A DNA stretch of 64,000 nucleotides from Echinococcus granulosus (taxonomy: Eukaryota; Platyhelminthes; Cestoda; Cyclophyllidea; Taeniidae), in assembly GCF_000524195.1 (NCBI RefSeq), contig NW_020170436.1, forward strand, positions 284,246-348,245, written 5' to 3'. The notes under the pieces are model-generated. The model did not search any database. It had not been told where the DNA came from and saw only the letters and a program-made list of their open reading frames with translations. Below, piece after piece: positions 25,714 through 37,022 of this stretch. Position numbers and translations under genes: made by a program. The number at the start of each line of letters is the position of its first letter. Positions within the stretch are counted from its first letter, which is position 1.

Positions 25714-28204
25714 TTGATGGCAAATGTCATGAAGACGAGAAAGTGACATTTGGTTGCACATCTCCGCTTTACTTTACAAGGCCGAGGACATCAGTGATGC
25801 CAAGCTAGGCTAAGAGCGAAACACTCACTAATCCCCACTCATTCCTTTTCTTTTTCACTTGCTGACCGAATTCGTGGAAAGGAAATACGTCAAAGCAGAA
25901 AATCTCTATTTCGGGCTGCTTTTCAAGAAGAAAAAGAAGTTCTCTCCCCACCCCCCCAAGCCACCTTCAAGTTGGTACGAATTTATGATGTTGCCATCCT
26001 CGAAGACGTCCGAATCACCAGTAGGGTGGCTGATCAGTGTCACCATCCTCGCCCACCATGAAGTAGCTGTGACGACGCTCTCTAACGGGGTCTCAAAGGT
26101 CCATCCACCACCACAGCCGTCGTGAGGTGTTCAAGGACCAGGACAAAAGGTGAAAAAGTCGGGGAGACACATATTTAATGATAGTAGTGGAGAAGGTGCC
26201 AGCGTTGACAATTGCAAACGCAAAGAATAGACCTCCAGAGGTCCTCCATAGGTGATACGGATCATTTTCCCAAAGGATTATTTGAATGTAAGACCAATCG
26301 CGGTTCGGGATGGCAAAGTGTGCCTTCGCAGGAGTATCCCGTCAACCGAACATGAAGATGGGGTCTACAGAGACAACGGAAGAAGGAAGTAAACTGATTC
26401 TAGCACTGGAAGAAACAATGTCTAAGGGACAGGGCGGTACCAGGCATCTACGAAGAGGATGAAAACCTTCATTATTCAACACAGTACGTTATCTCCATAC
26501 CAAACCAAATTTCTCCAACGACGATTAGCAAATCGAAGGTAGGTAGGAGAAACCAAGAAATAAACAATGACGCAAACACACGTTCAAGTAGAATAAAAAA
26601 TGGAGAGACAACTGGACTGGTGAATGGGAGACGAAGGGAGGAAGAGATGACTTCGAGGCACATGCGGCTAAATCGCATCTCTCCGTGGTTATACCTCAAC
26701 GTTGAAGCGCAGATTTGCGACATCTCCCCAGCCACCTAGCACACGCAGTCATGAGATGCTTCCCTGCACGATGTAGGACTCGCAGTTCCTCTCAAGTGCT
26801 ACCCGAACCATCTCCCGCTTAGTGGTCTACAGGATCACCTTTGAAAAAGCGCACTCACCTTCAATGCATCTTACTGTCTTCATAAAACCACTTCAACAGA
26901 TAAGATGACAGATAATTTGCGTGGAATTAATTAAAGTGGGCATAAAAGGGTTGACATGGGGCCAGGAGACACTATGGACACAAAACTAACCAATTATGCA
27001 AGACCAATTCCAATTAAACTCCTCACAGTAGCCGTGCAGTGAAGTAGGCACAGGCGATGATGTTGCAGACAGACGATCGGCAAAATGACAGCCGGCTACC
27101 GTGCTGAGTCAGTTCACTCAAAAAAGGAGGAAGGAGAGGAAGATGCTGGAACCCGCAGCTGAATAATGTAAATAAAAAGCAAAGACATCATCAAAATAGC
27201 CCAGTGTACGCAGTGTACACTAACGGATGCAACGCTAACTCAACGCTGCCGAGGAGGGAAGCTATGAGCCCGAAGGAGTGCAGGCGGACGCACGGCACTC
27301 GTCCACAAAACATACCGCTTAGCCTGAATGACTCGGGACGCGGAAGGGAAGGAAGAGCTTCCAAACTCACCTTATCCTCACCCCAACTTACCCCATAGCA
27401 CTCTCCACTCCACATCTACGCTATTTCCACCAGTTCACTTGCTTCTTCGTCTTCTTCTCCGGTCACAAGTTTCGGTATGAGTGGGTTGGAACACTGCAGA
27501 AGGTTGGTGCGATCACACACCGATGAAGCGACCGTCTCATCAGGTGGGTGACGCTGCGTCCAGTGGATACAGATAACCACCGAAGCAGAATCAAAAGTGT
27601 GGAAAGGGAAACACGTCAAGTGTTCTTCCAATGTGGAATGTGGATGCATGGTGGGTTGGTAAAGCGCAGAAAGCCACGAATCGTTACGAGTTACTCGCTG
27701 CCTCCACCTCACCAATCAGACAGCCACATGCTCAACCAACTCTTCCTGCCTCGAATTCCCTACCGCGCGTCTGTGACCAGTGGTAAGGAATTTCGTGCGG
27801 CAGACGAACAAACGGATGGATACGGCATGGATGAATGGATGCACAGTCCCATCAGGAGGGATTTTTCACGCACAAGTTGGCAAAGTCCGAACGTCTTCGA
27901 CGAAAGCACCTCCAGCGTAACGGCACACGATCCACACTAGATGAGACGGTGATTATCAAATGGCAGCCATTGCGTCCTTCCAACCAATCAGCCAACTAAA
28001 TGATTCCACCCTAAATGCCTATGATACTACAATCCATACCCCAGAGTTGGTCCACGTCAAAACCATTCGATCTCATTCCATTCTCTTCCCCCACCACCTC
28101 CCACTTCATCATATTCCATTTTTCCTCTCCCCCAACCTCAACTCAGGTAGATCAAAATGCAGCTCGATTTGGGGTTCAAACACGGTTGGAGAGTTGCATC
28201 AGCA

Positions 28205-28627
28205 AACATGACAACCACCCTCACTTCATCATCCAAAGCACATCCACCTCCTCGTCTCCGTATCACTTCTCTCTATCTCTCTCTCTCTCTCCCATCTCCC
28301 ACAGGTTGAGGCGGTGAGGTGACAAGAGTTGACTAAAGTTCAGGTTTGATTTGACAAACATGACAGATGAGGGTTTCATCTACTGAAATAGGAGAAGTGA
28401 CCCGCTCCACCACACAGACTTACGTTATGCCCACACTGCTACAACACAACTGCCATTGTCCCACATCTACTTACGCAAACTAAGTAGCAAGCTTGACAAG
28501 CTGTCACACCACCTGCATTGTCAATTGACATCACCACACAATGGCAATGCGTTCCCTCCACAATGATGGAAGAAAGCCAAGCAATCACGCATCACGTGGG
28601 GATAGAAGGCAACCCTAGTGAAGTTGG
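28205..28627 (+). repeat. 423-bp inverted repeat, left arm
   Basis: Matches the reverse complement of 36600-37022 at 421 of 423 positions by direct reading, with mismatches at 28260 and 28601 and no gaps. Similarity stops sharply at both ends. It contains a CT-rich run (28269-28300) and the palindrome TGTCAATTGACA. No coding capacity, LTR-like ends or clear target-site duplication was seen. Confidence 0.95.
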
Positions 28628-29750
28628 ATGTGGGTACCAACTGTAGCAGCCAATCGGTCTCAACACCTGTGCAAGGTTAGGGAGGTGAAAGGATCCCACC
28701 GAATGGGCAATTAAAGCAGTAACTCCACAACCAAAATACACAAAGCACTTACCCCTTCCTCGTCACCCAACCTTGTGTAAGACCACACTACCTCACAATT
28801 GCCTCCCACAACACTGCGGTAAAGCAAAACGAGTCAAAAGCAGCCCACCCTCGTCCAAACTCCACATCGAGAACGCCTCATAGTGGACCATTGTTTATTC
28901 AATGTACATCGGTGAAGTACAGCACAGCACAGTCAAGCAATGCGTGAAACACGGCGGCCTTCTTGCATCAGAGGGCAGAGACGGTGTTACTGGAACCACG
29001 AGATCCTCGATTCCAACCTCCCACCACATAAGCCATGTAAGCCACATATCCTCCTCGTTGATTTCAGCGCCAGCCTCATTCCCTTCCTTCAGACACCATT
29101 TTCGATATGGACATTCCTTATCAATCAACACGCGCGTGCATCCGTCGAATCTAGCCGGCAACGCTCCTCTACAATGCCCTATTCTACCATGACGGATTGG
29201 GATCAGTCGTGATCGAAACTATCACCTCCTTTTTTTTCAGATCAATTAACCTGTCGTCCAAATGATCAAAAGGTGATCATTCCGATACAGAACAAGCAAA
29301 AACGCCCCCATCAGAGGGCTACACTCAACAACACGAAGCATACACGCAGCCGATCACGCTGTGCGAGGAAACCCACATATCACCTCCAAAGAATGATGAG
29401 CATTTAAAATGGGAGACACTGGTGGATGTATGGATTGTGCCACTCCATCCCAACCATTCCTCAATCTCCAAAGCAGTGCAGCTCGCTGTGATACCTGTCA
29501 ATTTCATCACAAACCCTTCGAACGACGGTCGTTCAGTTTACGCCATCCACGTGGCTGAAAAAAGCCCATCAACACCAAAGATGGGGGAGGAGTAGGGAAA
29601 GAAACAAACACCAATTTCCTTACAACTCGCATAATCTGCAAACCCTCACCATCGGTCGAGAGTAAAAGAAACCCTCCTCCTCCCCTGCCCAATATTCGCG
29701 TTTAAAGTGTATAAAACTGCAAGTGAACGAGAGCAATGTAATAATTATGG
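28628..29750. other. Non-coding spacer inside the inverted repeats
   Basis: A/C-rich on the + strand. No gene seen. It is not similar to the matching position inside the right arm. Confidence 0.6.
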
Positions 29751-30390
29751 TGTTTTAATGTTCCTTCTAGAGAGGAGACGGGGATACGAATCGAACCCCG
29801 TGACAGAAAAGTCAACGTTCTGCAAACCGAAGAGCGGTTACGTGTCTACACCCCTCTGAACTCTGTACTAGCTTCCCCTATTCACTTCCCCGAAGAAATA
29901 TGTCGAAATCAAACTAACCTGGTGGCTGTAAGCGTACCATTAACAGTGAGGAGACCTACGAGCCTCGTCCTACACTGGTGGCAGCGCCGAGAGACCTCCC
30001 CCCTTTCGATAATGATACGAACTTCGAAGACTGGCTCAAAACTGCTAAATTCAATCTCCATCTCAATTCTTAGTGCCAAAGAATACCCCTTATTCTCCGC
30101 GCTCTTCCCCATGATTTATTTGTGGCCGTAGTCGGAGCCGGCATCACCCACGACACCGACATTGACCAATGCTGTGATACATTGGCTCAACTTGTCATCG
30201 CTCGTGAGGAGCAAACCCTTGCCGGGGACTTCATTCTGCGTTTCCAAAGAGCTGACGAGGACGACAAAGAGTACGCTAAGAAGCTTCAACTTCTGGCAGA
30301 ACGCACTTTCCGTGGCTGTCCCCCAAACAAGGTCGCCAATTGGGTAACGGTTCAGTTTAAACACGGAGTCCAATCTCCCGCTTTGATTAA
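29751..30390 (+). mobile_element. Ty3/Gypsy gag remnant, + orientation
   Basis: This fragment holds the leader and capsid-type gag region of an LTR retrotransposon. Readable blocks include ITHDTDIDQCCDTLAQLV and RGCPPNKVANWVTVQF. It is clearly related to the gag of the - strand element at 33980-34775, at roughly 80% nucleotide identity by eye. It has at least one in-frame stop, and similarity ends near 30390, with no protease or reverse transcriptase behind it. It is therefore a truncated, inactive copy. Confidence 0.85.
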
Positions 30391-31954
30391 AAATGAAAAT
30401 AGCGTTCGCTTCCGTTTAGAGAATGATAGACTGGATTCATAAATGCACTATAACATGTGATCACGTGGCGTATAGGCAGAACTAATCGGAAAAAAATTGA
30501 AACAGACTCATCAAGCTCCTTAGCAAGATCCCCCAATCCCACGAACGGGATTCATTCATGACAGTACCGTGGACATAAAGTACAGGGCCGCATACGATAC
30601 ATCCGTCGGCGTTCCAACATTTTAAACGGCCACGGGCCGTGAAATGGGCATCAATGGCCACTCGTACTAAATAGAAAAGTAGGAATGCACAGGACCTTAG
30701 AGTAAGTACCACGACTAAGAAAAGACGTAGCATTATTGTCCAACCTCCCCAACGAACACCTACGCTTTTCGTATGCCATACAATAAACCGATGGCCACAA
30801 ACGCTGCCAACCTAATACATAACAAGGAAAAAGGTCATCTCACCGACAAGAGGCCCCTTGCTGTATACAAAACAAAATACGTGCACAGCCAATCACAATC
30901 ATTCATGGCAAAATATGGCCTCGTAAAGAAACATGGCCGATTAGACAAGACAAAGCGATACGCATGCTAAAAGGAAACCCAATCTCAATGGCCTCAGAAA
31001 ACCCAAGCCCTGGGAAAAACAATGAAGACGACACCTAATACAACGAGGAGGATGTACAATGTATGACTTTCTAGGTGAAAAGCGGGAAGATTACACCAGT
31101 CTACCCACCAACCTCGTGAATCACAAGGCGTCGTTGACCTTCGAGGAGAAGAACAGGAGGGTAAGAGAGAATGACGTATACTCCAAATCACCCACGGTTA
31201 CTGCACAATTTGTTAACTTCCACATTACAATATAGGGATTGCCTCTCACAACCAGTATTCCCGATCTAGGGCTATGAAGTTACACGCAAAGAGTAAAACA
31301 TTGGTAATATCACTAGGTGGTTTTGATTAGATCTTCCCCATGTTCCAAAATGCGTAACCCTGCTCGACAAAGAGTTGACATACCAGACTCATAATAGCAT
31401 GCAAATTCATATCCCTAAAACTTAAAGCCACACTACGCCTATGCAAAAACTAATACCACTACAACGTAAACCACCACGCCGTTTCCAGCATTTTAAGCAC
31501 CTAATGCACAAATATCACAACTATTTGTGTATAAAAGTAACGAACTTACCAAGCACCACCAACTGTGGGATATGACATTGTGGGTCACGAACCAACGTGA
31601 GCACAATAACAGGATGAAACAAGCTCGAGGGCCCCAGTGATAACAAATTGAGAGCCACAGCCACCTGAAAGGCAAAACAGTTATAATGAATGGGCAAAAG
31701 AACTACTCACAAACGCACATGAGAAACAGCAACGACGCAGCCGCAACCTTAAAAATAAAACATTTGGAAGAAACACGAGCCACTGATAGATCACGAGGAC
31801 CAAAAAGCAATGACAATCGTGCTCATACCTTCACTGACCAATTAGATGCAAATGAATGCTTCAAGCAAAGCCTTTTTGATAGCTTTCAAAATTTAAGTAT
31901 GCTTCCGATGCAGGAGACAAAAATTTTCATTTAAAATGACATGCTACACATTTG
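30391..31954. other. Non-coding spacer between the Gypsy fragments
   Basis: No protein similarity seen on either strand. The integrase and 3' LTR expected after the - strand RNase H are not here. Confidence 0.6.
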
Positions 31955-32425
31955 TTATTGAATCCCGAAATTTTGGAAGCTCACAAAAATTTGGGAATGA
32001 ACCAAAACTCCTAATAATATGGTGCGAACCATAACGTCAGCTGTTTCTGCTGGAGTTGGTCTGCGGGATAGTGCATCCGCATTACCATGCTTCCTTCCTT
32101 TTCTGCATTGAACTGTAAAATTATACTGTTGCAGTTCTTCGTACCAGAGTGCGACTGAATGATCGATCTCCTTCATTGTTTTTAACCAGGTGAGTGCCTG
32201 ATGGTCGGTTCTAACAAAGAACTTCCTCGCTATCAGGTTATGTCTGAAGTGTCGAACCACAGAGTAAATAGCGAACAGCTCACGCAGCGTAACACTATTG
32301 TGTCTCATTTTTTCACTGAGCCTTGTACTTGCGTAGGCAATGGCGTGTTCCCTTCTTTCCTTCTTTGTCCTTTTGTGAGAGTACACCGCCCACGGCTGCG
32401 TCGCTCGTATCCGTATCCAGTACAA
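31955..32425 (-). pseudogene. RNase H remnant
   Basis: Gypsy-type RNase H blocks are readable: EHAIAYASTRLSE, VRTDHQALTWL and the typical C-terminal GNADALSRRP. The N-terminal part is in another frame around 32400-32500. Confidence 0.92.
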
Positions 32426-32592
32426 ACGGTGGAGCGCTCGATTTGAAGTTTAGCAATGCTAGGATCGGCGCAGAGCAGAGCATTCGCTTCAGTTCTTTAA
32501 ACGTCTCATCATGCTTTTTCTCCCATTTAAAATTCTTCTCCCTCTGCTTTTCGGTTAATTTATGTAGCGGGCTGGCGATCTTAGTAAAACCC

Positions 32593-33297
32593 TTAACAAA
32601 ACGCCGGTAATAACCTGCCGGACATAGGAAAGTGCGGAGCTCCGTCTGAATGGTTGGTTAGTGTAGGCCATGTCCTCACTTGTTTTGCACGGTCTTCGGT
32701 GACTGCAATCGCATTCGACTGGACCGTATGTCCCGGGAAGGTGACCAAGCGTTGCAGGAAACGGCACTTCTTCGGGTCCAGGGTTAACCTTGCATCTCGT
32801 AGACGATCCAGCACTAGTTTCAGGTTGGCATTATGCTCTTGAATATCTCCGCCAAAAACGAGAATGTCATCGAGATAGATCATGCAAGGTTTTGGAAATA
32901 GGCCGATTAGTGTTATTTTCATTAGTCGTTGGATAGTAGCCACTGCGTTACAGCGTCCGAAGGACATCGTTTGGAATTCATAAAGTCCGTTTGGCAATAT
33001 GAAAGCAGTCTCCTCTCTGTCTGCTTCTGCTACTTCCACTTGCCAATATCCCGACTTCAAATCAAGGGTGAAATTCCACTGCGACCCATGTAAGGAGTCA
33101 AGTGAGTCATTTATGCGGGAGAGGGGGAAGGCATCCGTCTTGGTTACAGCATTCAACTTCCTGTAGTCGATGCGTAGTCGCAGACTGCCGTCATTCTTCT
33201 TTACCGGCGCGATAGGAGGGACCCATGTTGACTTGGGTGGCTTTATAACCTCATCTCGAAGCATCTCTTCAATCAGACGGTTTACTTCCTCCAGCAA
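32593..33297 (-). pseudogene. Reverse transcriptase remnant
   Basis: RT motifs occur in order: LRLRIDYRKLN, FTLDLKSGYWQVEV, FGRCNAVATIQRLM and the catalytic MIYLDDILVFG. The fourth-leucine and proline positions of the usual FGLCNAPATFQRLM are changed. The frame breaks near 32640, and stops precede the open part. Confidence 0.93.
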
Positions 33298-33354
33298 AGG
33301 AGGTGGAACACGTCTGTGTGGCTACCAGATGGGCCTAGCTTCACCGGTATCAAT

Positions 33355-33885
33355 TTAATGCTTGACGATATTTATTCGTCCCAATTTTACACCCTGACAC
33401 GAGAAGATGCTCGCATACTTAAGCAGGAGCTCACGGAGTTCTTTTCTCTCGTCATCAGAAATGTGGGTCAGCTGCACACAAAGATCATCTAGGTTGTTCA
33501 TGAGAGTGACTGCATTTTCAAAAAGGGTGTTGCAGATGTCATCTGCGTCATCTTTCGATAGCGAAGTATCTGCGTTAGCCCCGGTGGCACGATGAGTGGA
33601 AAAGGTTCTTTCTGCAAAATTTAGGAGGGCTTTGGTGTAGCGTAGGAAATCGGCACCAAGTATCACGACCCCGGCAAGTTCTGGACACACAATGAATCTC
33701 ACTGTCCAGGTTTCCTCCCCCATGCAGACTTTTGATGATGACTCTCCTTTAACTAGCATCTCCCTTCTTTCTACTGAATGCAAATTTGTAGAAGGGGAGA
33801 GGATCTTAACTCTGTTACGAAGGGTAGGGAAGGCTTGGAGGTTCACTACTAACCTAGCTGCACTAGAGTCGAGAAGAAAACTGCA
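33355..33885 (-). pseudogene. Retropepsin (aspartic protease) remnant
   Basis: An active-site-like LLDSSAARLVV near 33850-33885 is followed about 90 residues later by the conserved VILGADFLRY near the end of the fold. Gypsy proteases usually have DTG or DSG, so the second Ser is unusual. The frame then continues through an acidic linker towards the RT. Confidence 0.8.
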
Positions 33886-33979
33886 GGAACGTCCTCCAAG
33901 TTACCAGGGCCCCGCATACAAGAATGGGAGTCATTTAGAAGCCGATAGGAAAGGGAATAGGAAGACTCACCTAGACTAG

Positions 33980-34775
33980 GAGTGTAGTGCAGGGGGAGGG
34001 GTACGATGCGAGGATGTTGACTTTGATCAGTTCTGAGGCTTCTGGAAGATCGGGGTCGATTAGAGTTCTTGTCGCTTCTTGGTTGCGAGCTTGACTAATT
34101 GACCGAACGAGTTGGTCTTTGCGTCACAGAGCTTCTCAACCGAAGTGGAAGGTTGGACTCCATGTCTGAACTGGACCGTTACCCAGTTAGCGACCTTGTT
34201 TGGAGGACAGCCACTGAAAGCGCGTTCCACCAAAAGTTGAAGGTTCTTAGCACATTCTTCGTCGTCCTAGTCAGCTTCTTGGGAATGGAGGAAGAGGTCT
34301 CTAGCAACGGTTTTCTCTTCACGATCGGTGACGAGTTGAGCTAGTGTATCGCAGCATTGGTCAATGTCGATGTCGTGGGTGATGTTGGCGTCGACTGCGG
34401 CCAAAAATAAATCATGGGGGAGGGTGCAGAGAATTAGGGGATTTTTTGGCACTGGGGATTAAAATGGAGATTGAATTTAGCAGTTTTGAGTCAGTCTTCG
34501 AATTTCATGTCATCCCGGAAATAGGGGAGGTCTGCCGGCACTGCCACTGGTGTAGGACGGGGCTCATAGGTCTCCTCCTCAACGTTTCTCGTACTCTTAA
34601 AACACCCAGGTTGGTTTGACTTCAATATATTTATTGGGGGAAGTGAGCAGGGAAAACTAGTACAGAGTCTAGGGGGCCGCGAACACACAAACGCTCCTCG
34701 GCATGAAGGACGTCGAATGGCCTGTCACAAGGTTCGATTCGTATCCACCCTCCTCCCTGAAATGAACATTAAAAC
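33980..34775 (-). pseudogene. Gag remnant of the Gypsy element
   Basis: Carries the blocks ITHDIDIDQCCDTLAQLV and PPNKVANWVTVQF shared with the + strand fragment. It extends further than that fragment, through a Lys/Arg-rich end. At least two stop codons interrupt the frame. Confidence 0.8.
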
Positions 34776-36599
34776 AATATAAGTATGGCAACTAACTAAA
34801 TTTTCTGTTGTCATTGATTGACTTGATGACGTGCTTCCTAACGTGCTTGACGACTACCACACCTATTAATAATTCTGTTAAAAACAAAACACCTGTTTAC
34901 AAGCCATAAAAATTTGCTAATCTATCTGATGTTACTCTGACTTTGAGGAACACACGAAAATCGTGTACATCCCGAATAACAATTAGTCATATCTTACACC
35001 AGCTAGCTTTTATTTGTGGCCGCGCTAAGAAATAAATCTAAGAAATCACAGGCTTGAAGTTTAGCTATCAAATTTTTTAAGAAGCACCATGCAAAACTGT
35101 TGTGTTTGTCTGAACCTACCTCTAAGGCGCGCTTTGTTTGAAATACATGTGCGCTTGTAGTGTGCGGCTCAGGGTTATTTTTTGCTTTTTCAAGGGGATG
35201 GGTTCGGTCTTGCCACTCCTTTTCTGCCTTCTTGCCCCCAAAACGATCAGTGTGGTTAGATGAAGACGTGTTCTACGGGATACTGTTAAGCAGTGAACCG
35301 CTTTTATATGGGTTCGTGGGTTTTCTCCTTAGCGGCCAGTGGCGTTCTCTTGTTCAGGGTGGTCGATTTTGCTGGTCGCTTCTCGCCTAAAAAGTAAGTT
35401 TAAACAATTGAGCATCGTGATAATTTCACTCTAGGACTTTTTGCAAGGAGTGGGGCTGGTTGCAGCGTGTGACTGGAGCTACGTGGCTGCGTCGTGAGGA
35501 TTACAGGATAATGTTACCCCTGGGGTTCCACTCTCGAACTGGGAGAATCAAGCTGAATGTGTTGCCCTCCATAAACCAGTGAGTTCTAGTAAATGATGTG
35601 AGAATTTCTTCATCTGAAGTGATTGCCTCTGCACTCACTTCATCATGTTGAAAATTGGCATCTGATAATTCTTAATTTTTGTCCCTTTTAGACGGAAAAT
35701 GTGAAAATGTTGTAACTGTTGTCGCTTTTTGAGGATAGTAAGGGCTGCCCGCTCTATCTGCCTCACGTCTTCGCTGTTGGTGACAGACGTTTATCCTTGT
35801 AGTTGTTGCGGTTGCTGTCGTGTTAGTAAGTAGCAGGTGGACTGAGCATGTGTTACGCAGCATAGGTCTTACAGTTAATGTTAATGACTTTTGCATTGGG
35901 GCTGCGGAGGGGGTACGTGGGTCGTCTGTGTGCTGCTTTTGGTTGGAAATCTGGCGGAGTGGGCTATCTCTGAGCAGTGTACTTACGATTAATGACATTC
36001 CGAATATCTTGTTCTAAGGGAGGACTAGCTGGCGTTTTTGGTACTGTAATTCCGTAAACGGCCGAACTGCGCACATTGTCATAATGGTGCAAGTCGTGGC
36101 GTTGTTGCTGTTGGCAGTTTAACGATGCACTTGGATAGGTAACGAGGATTGTGGGAAGTACCTTTAGGTGTATTCAGGTTAGCCGGGGAGTTTGCGCGAC
36201 CTTGTTGCTCCTCTTTGTAAAATAGTGGACGTGATTTCTACAACAACCGCTTTTTGTGCTTGGCTGTGGTGGATTCGTCTACGGGGTACCTGTGCAGACG
36301 GCGGTGGTGGATTCGATTTGTCGTGGCTTCCGTGGCATTGTTGCGCTACGCGTTTTTCGCCATATCTTTCGGGAATCGGTATGTCCGCGTACTTGATTTG
36401 GAACACTCGTTCCGGGCCTTTTGCGCCACTCTGTTCGTTCAGTAGCTTCAGTAGTTCTCTTTCACCTGCGGTTTTCCGCCTTTTGAACGAAAGGGTTAAG
36501 TATGGAGGCGCATCCTTTGCTTTTGACAGGTTGGAATTTTACATATCATAGGAGTTGAGACGTCGCTGCACGTGGTACCTGGCTCTCTAATAACCAGAC
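34776..36599. other. Non-coding spacer, G/T-rich on the + strand
   Basis: No gene seen. The strand composition is the opposite of that at 28628-31700. Confidence 0.55.
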
Positions 36600-37022
36600 C
36601 CAACTTCACTAGGGTTGCCTTCTATTCCCACGTGATGCGTGATTGCTTGGCTTTCTTCCATCATTGTGGAGGGAACGCATTGCCATTGTGTGGTGATGTC
36701 AATTGACAATGCAGGTGGTGTGACAGCTTGTCAAGCTTGCTACTTAGTTTGCGTAAGTAGATGTGGGACAATGGCAGTTGTGTTGTAGCAGTGTGGGCAT
36801 AACGTAAGTCTGTGTGGTGGAGCGGGTCACTTCTCCTATTTCAGTAGATGAAACCCTCATCTGTCATGTTTGTCAAATCAAACCTGAACTTTAGTCAACT
36901 CTTGTCACCTCACCGCCTCAACCTGTGGGAGATGGGAGAGAGAGAGAGAGATAGAGAGAAGTGATATGGAGACGAGGAGGTGGATGTGCTTTGGATGATG
37001 AAGTGAGGGTGGTTGTCATGTT
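36600..37022 (-). repeat. 423-bp inverted repeat, right arm
   Basis: Reverse-complement partner of 28205-28627, 421 of 423 positions identical, with the same length and no gaps. The two arms are separated by 7972 bp. Confidence 0.95.

Larger units (their letters stand above)
22711..28204. other. Intergenic region downstream of BK
   Basis: No exon or RNA gene recognised. No AATAAA signal was seen soon after the BK stop codon, so the 3' end of the transcript is not defined. Two palindromic 18-mers lie here. Confidence 0.6.
31955..34775 (-). mobile_element. Degenerate Ty3/Gypsy retrotransposon (gag-protease-RT-RNase H)
   Basis: Reading leftward from 34775 the element runs leader and gag (to about 33980), retropepsin, reverse transcriptase and RNase H, the order typical of Ty3/Gypsy pol. 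In-frame stops in gag, stops between protease and RT (33298-33355) and frame breaks near 32400 and 32640 show that it is dead. No integrase, chromodomain or LTR pair was found, so it is truncated at the 3' end. A diverged gag copy lies inverted at 29751-30390. Confidence 0.93.

Noticed and set aside
27548..27940. 130-codon open frame on the + strand
   Set aside because: Low-complexity composition with GATG-like repeats, no recognised domain and no splice context.
29780..29815. tRNA T-arm-like sequence on the - strand
   Set aside because: A GGTTCGATTC motif with a CGGGG stem is present, but the loop is too long, no cloverleaf can be drawn around it, and the same bases recur in the other Gypsy copy.
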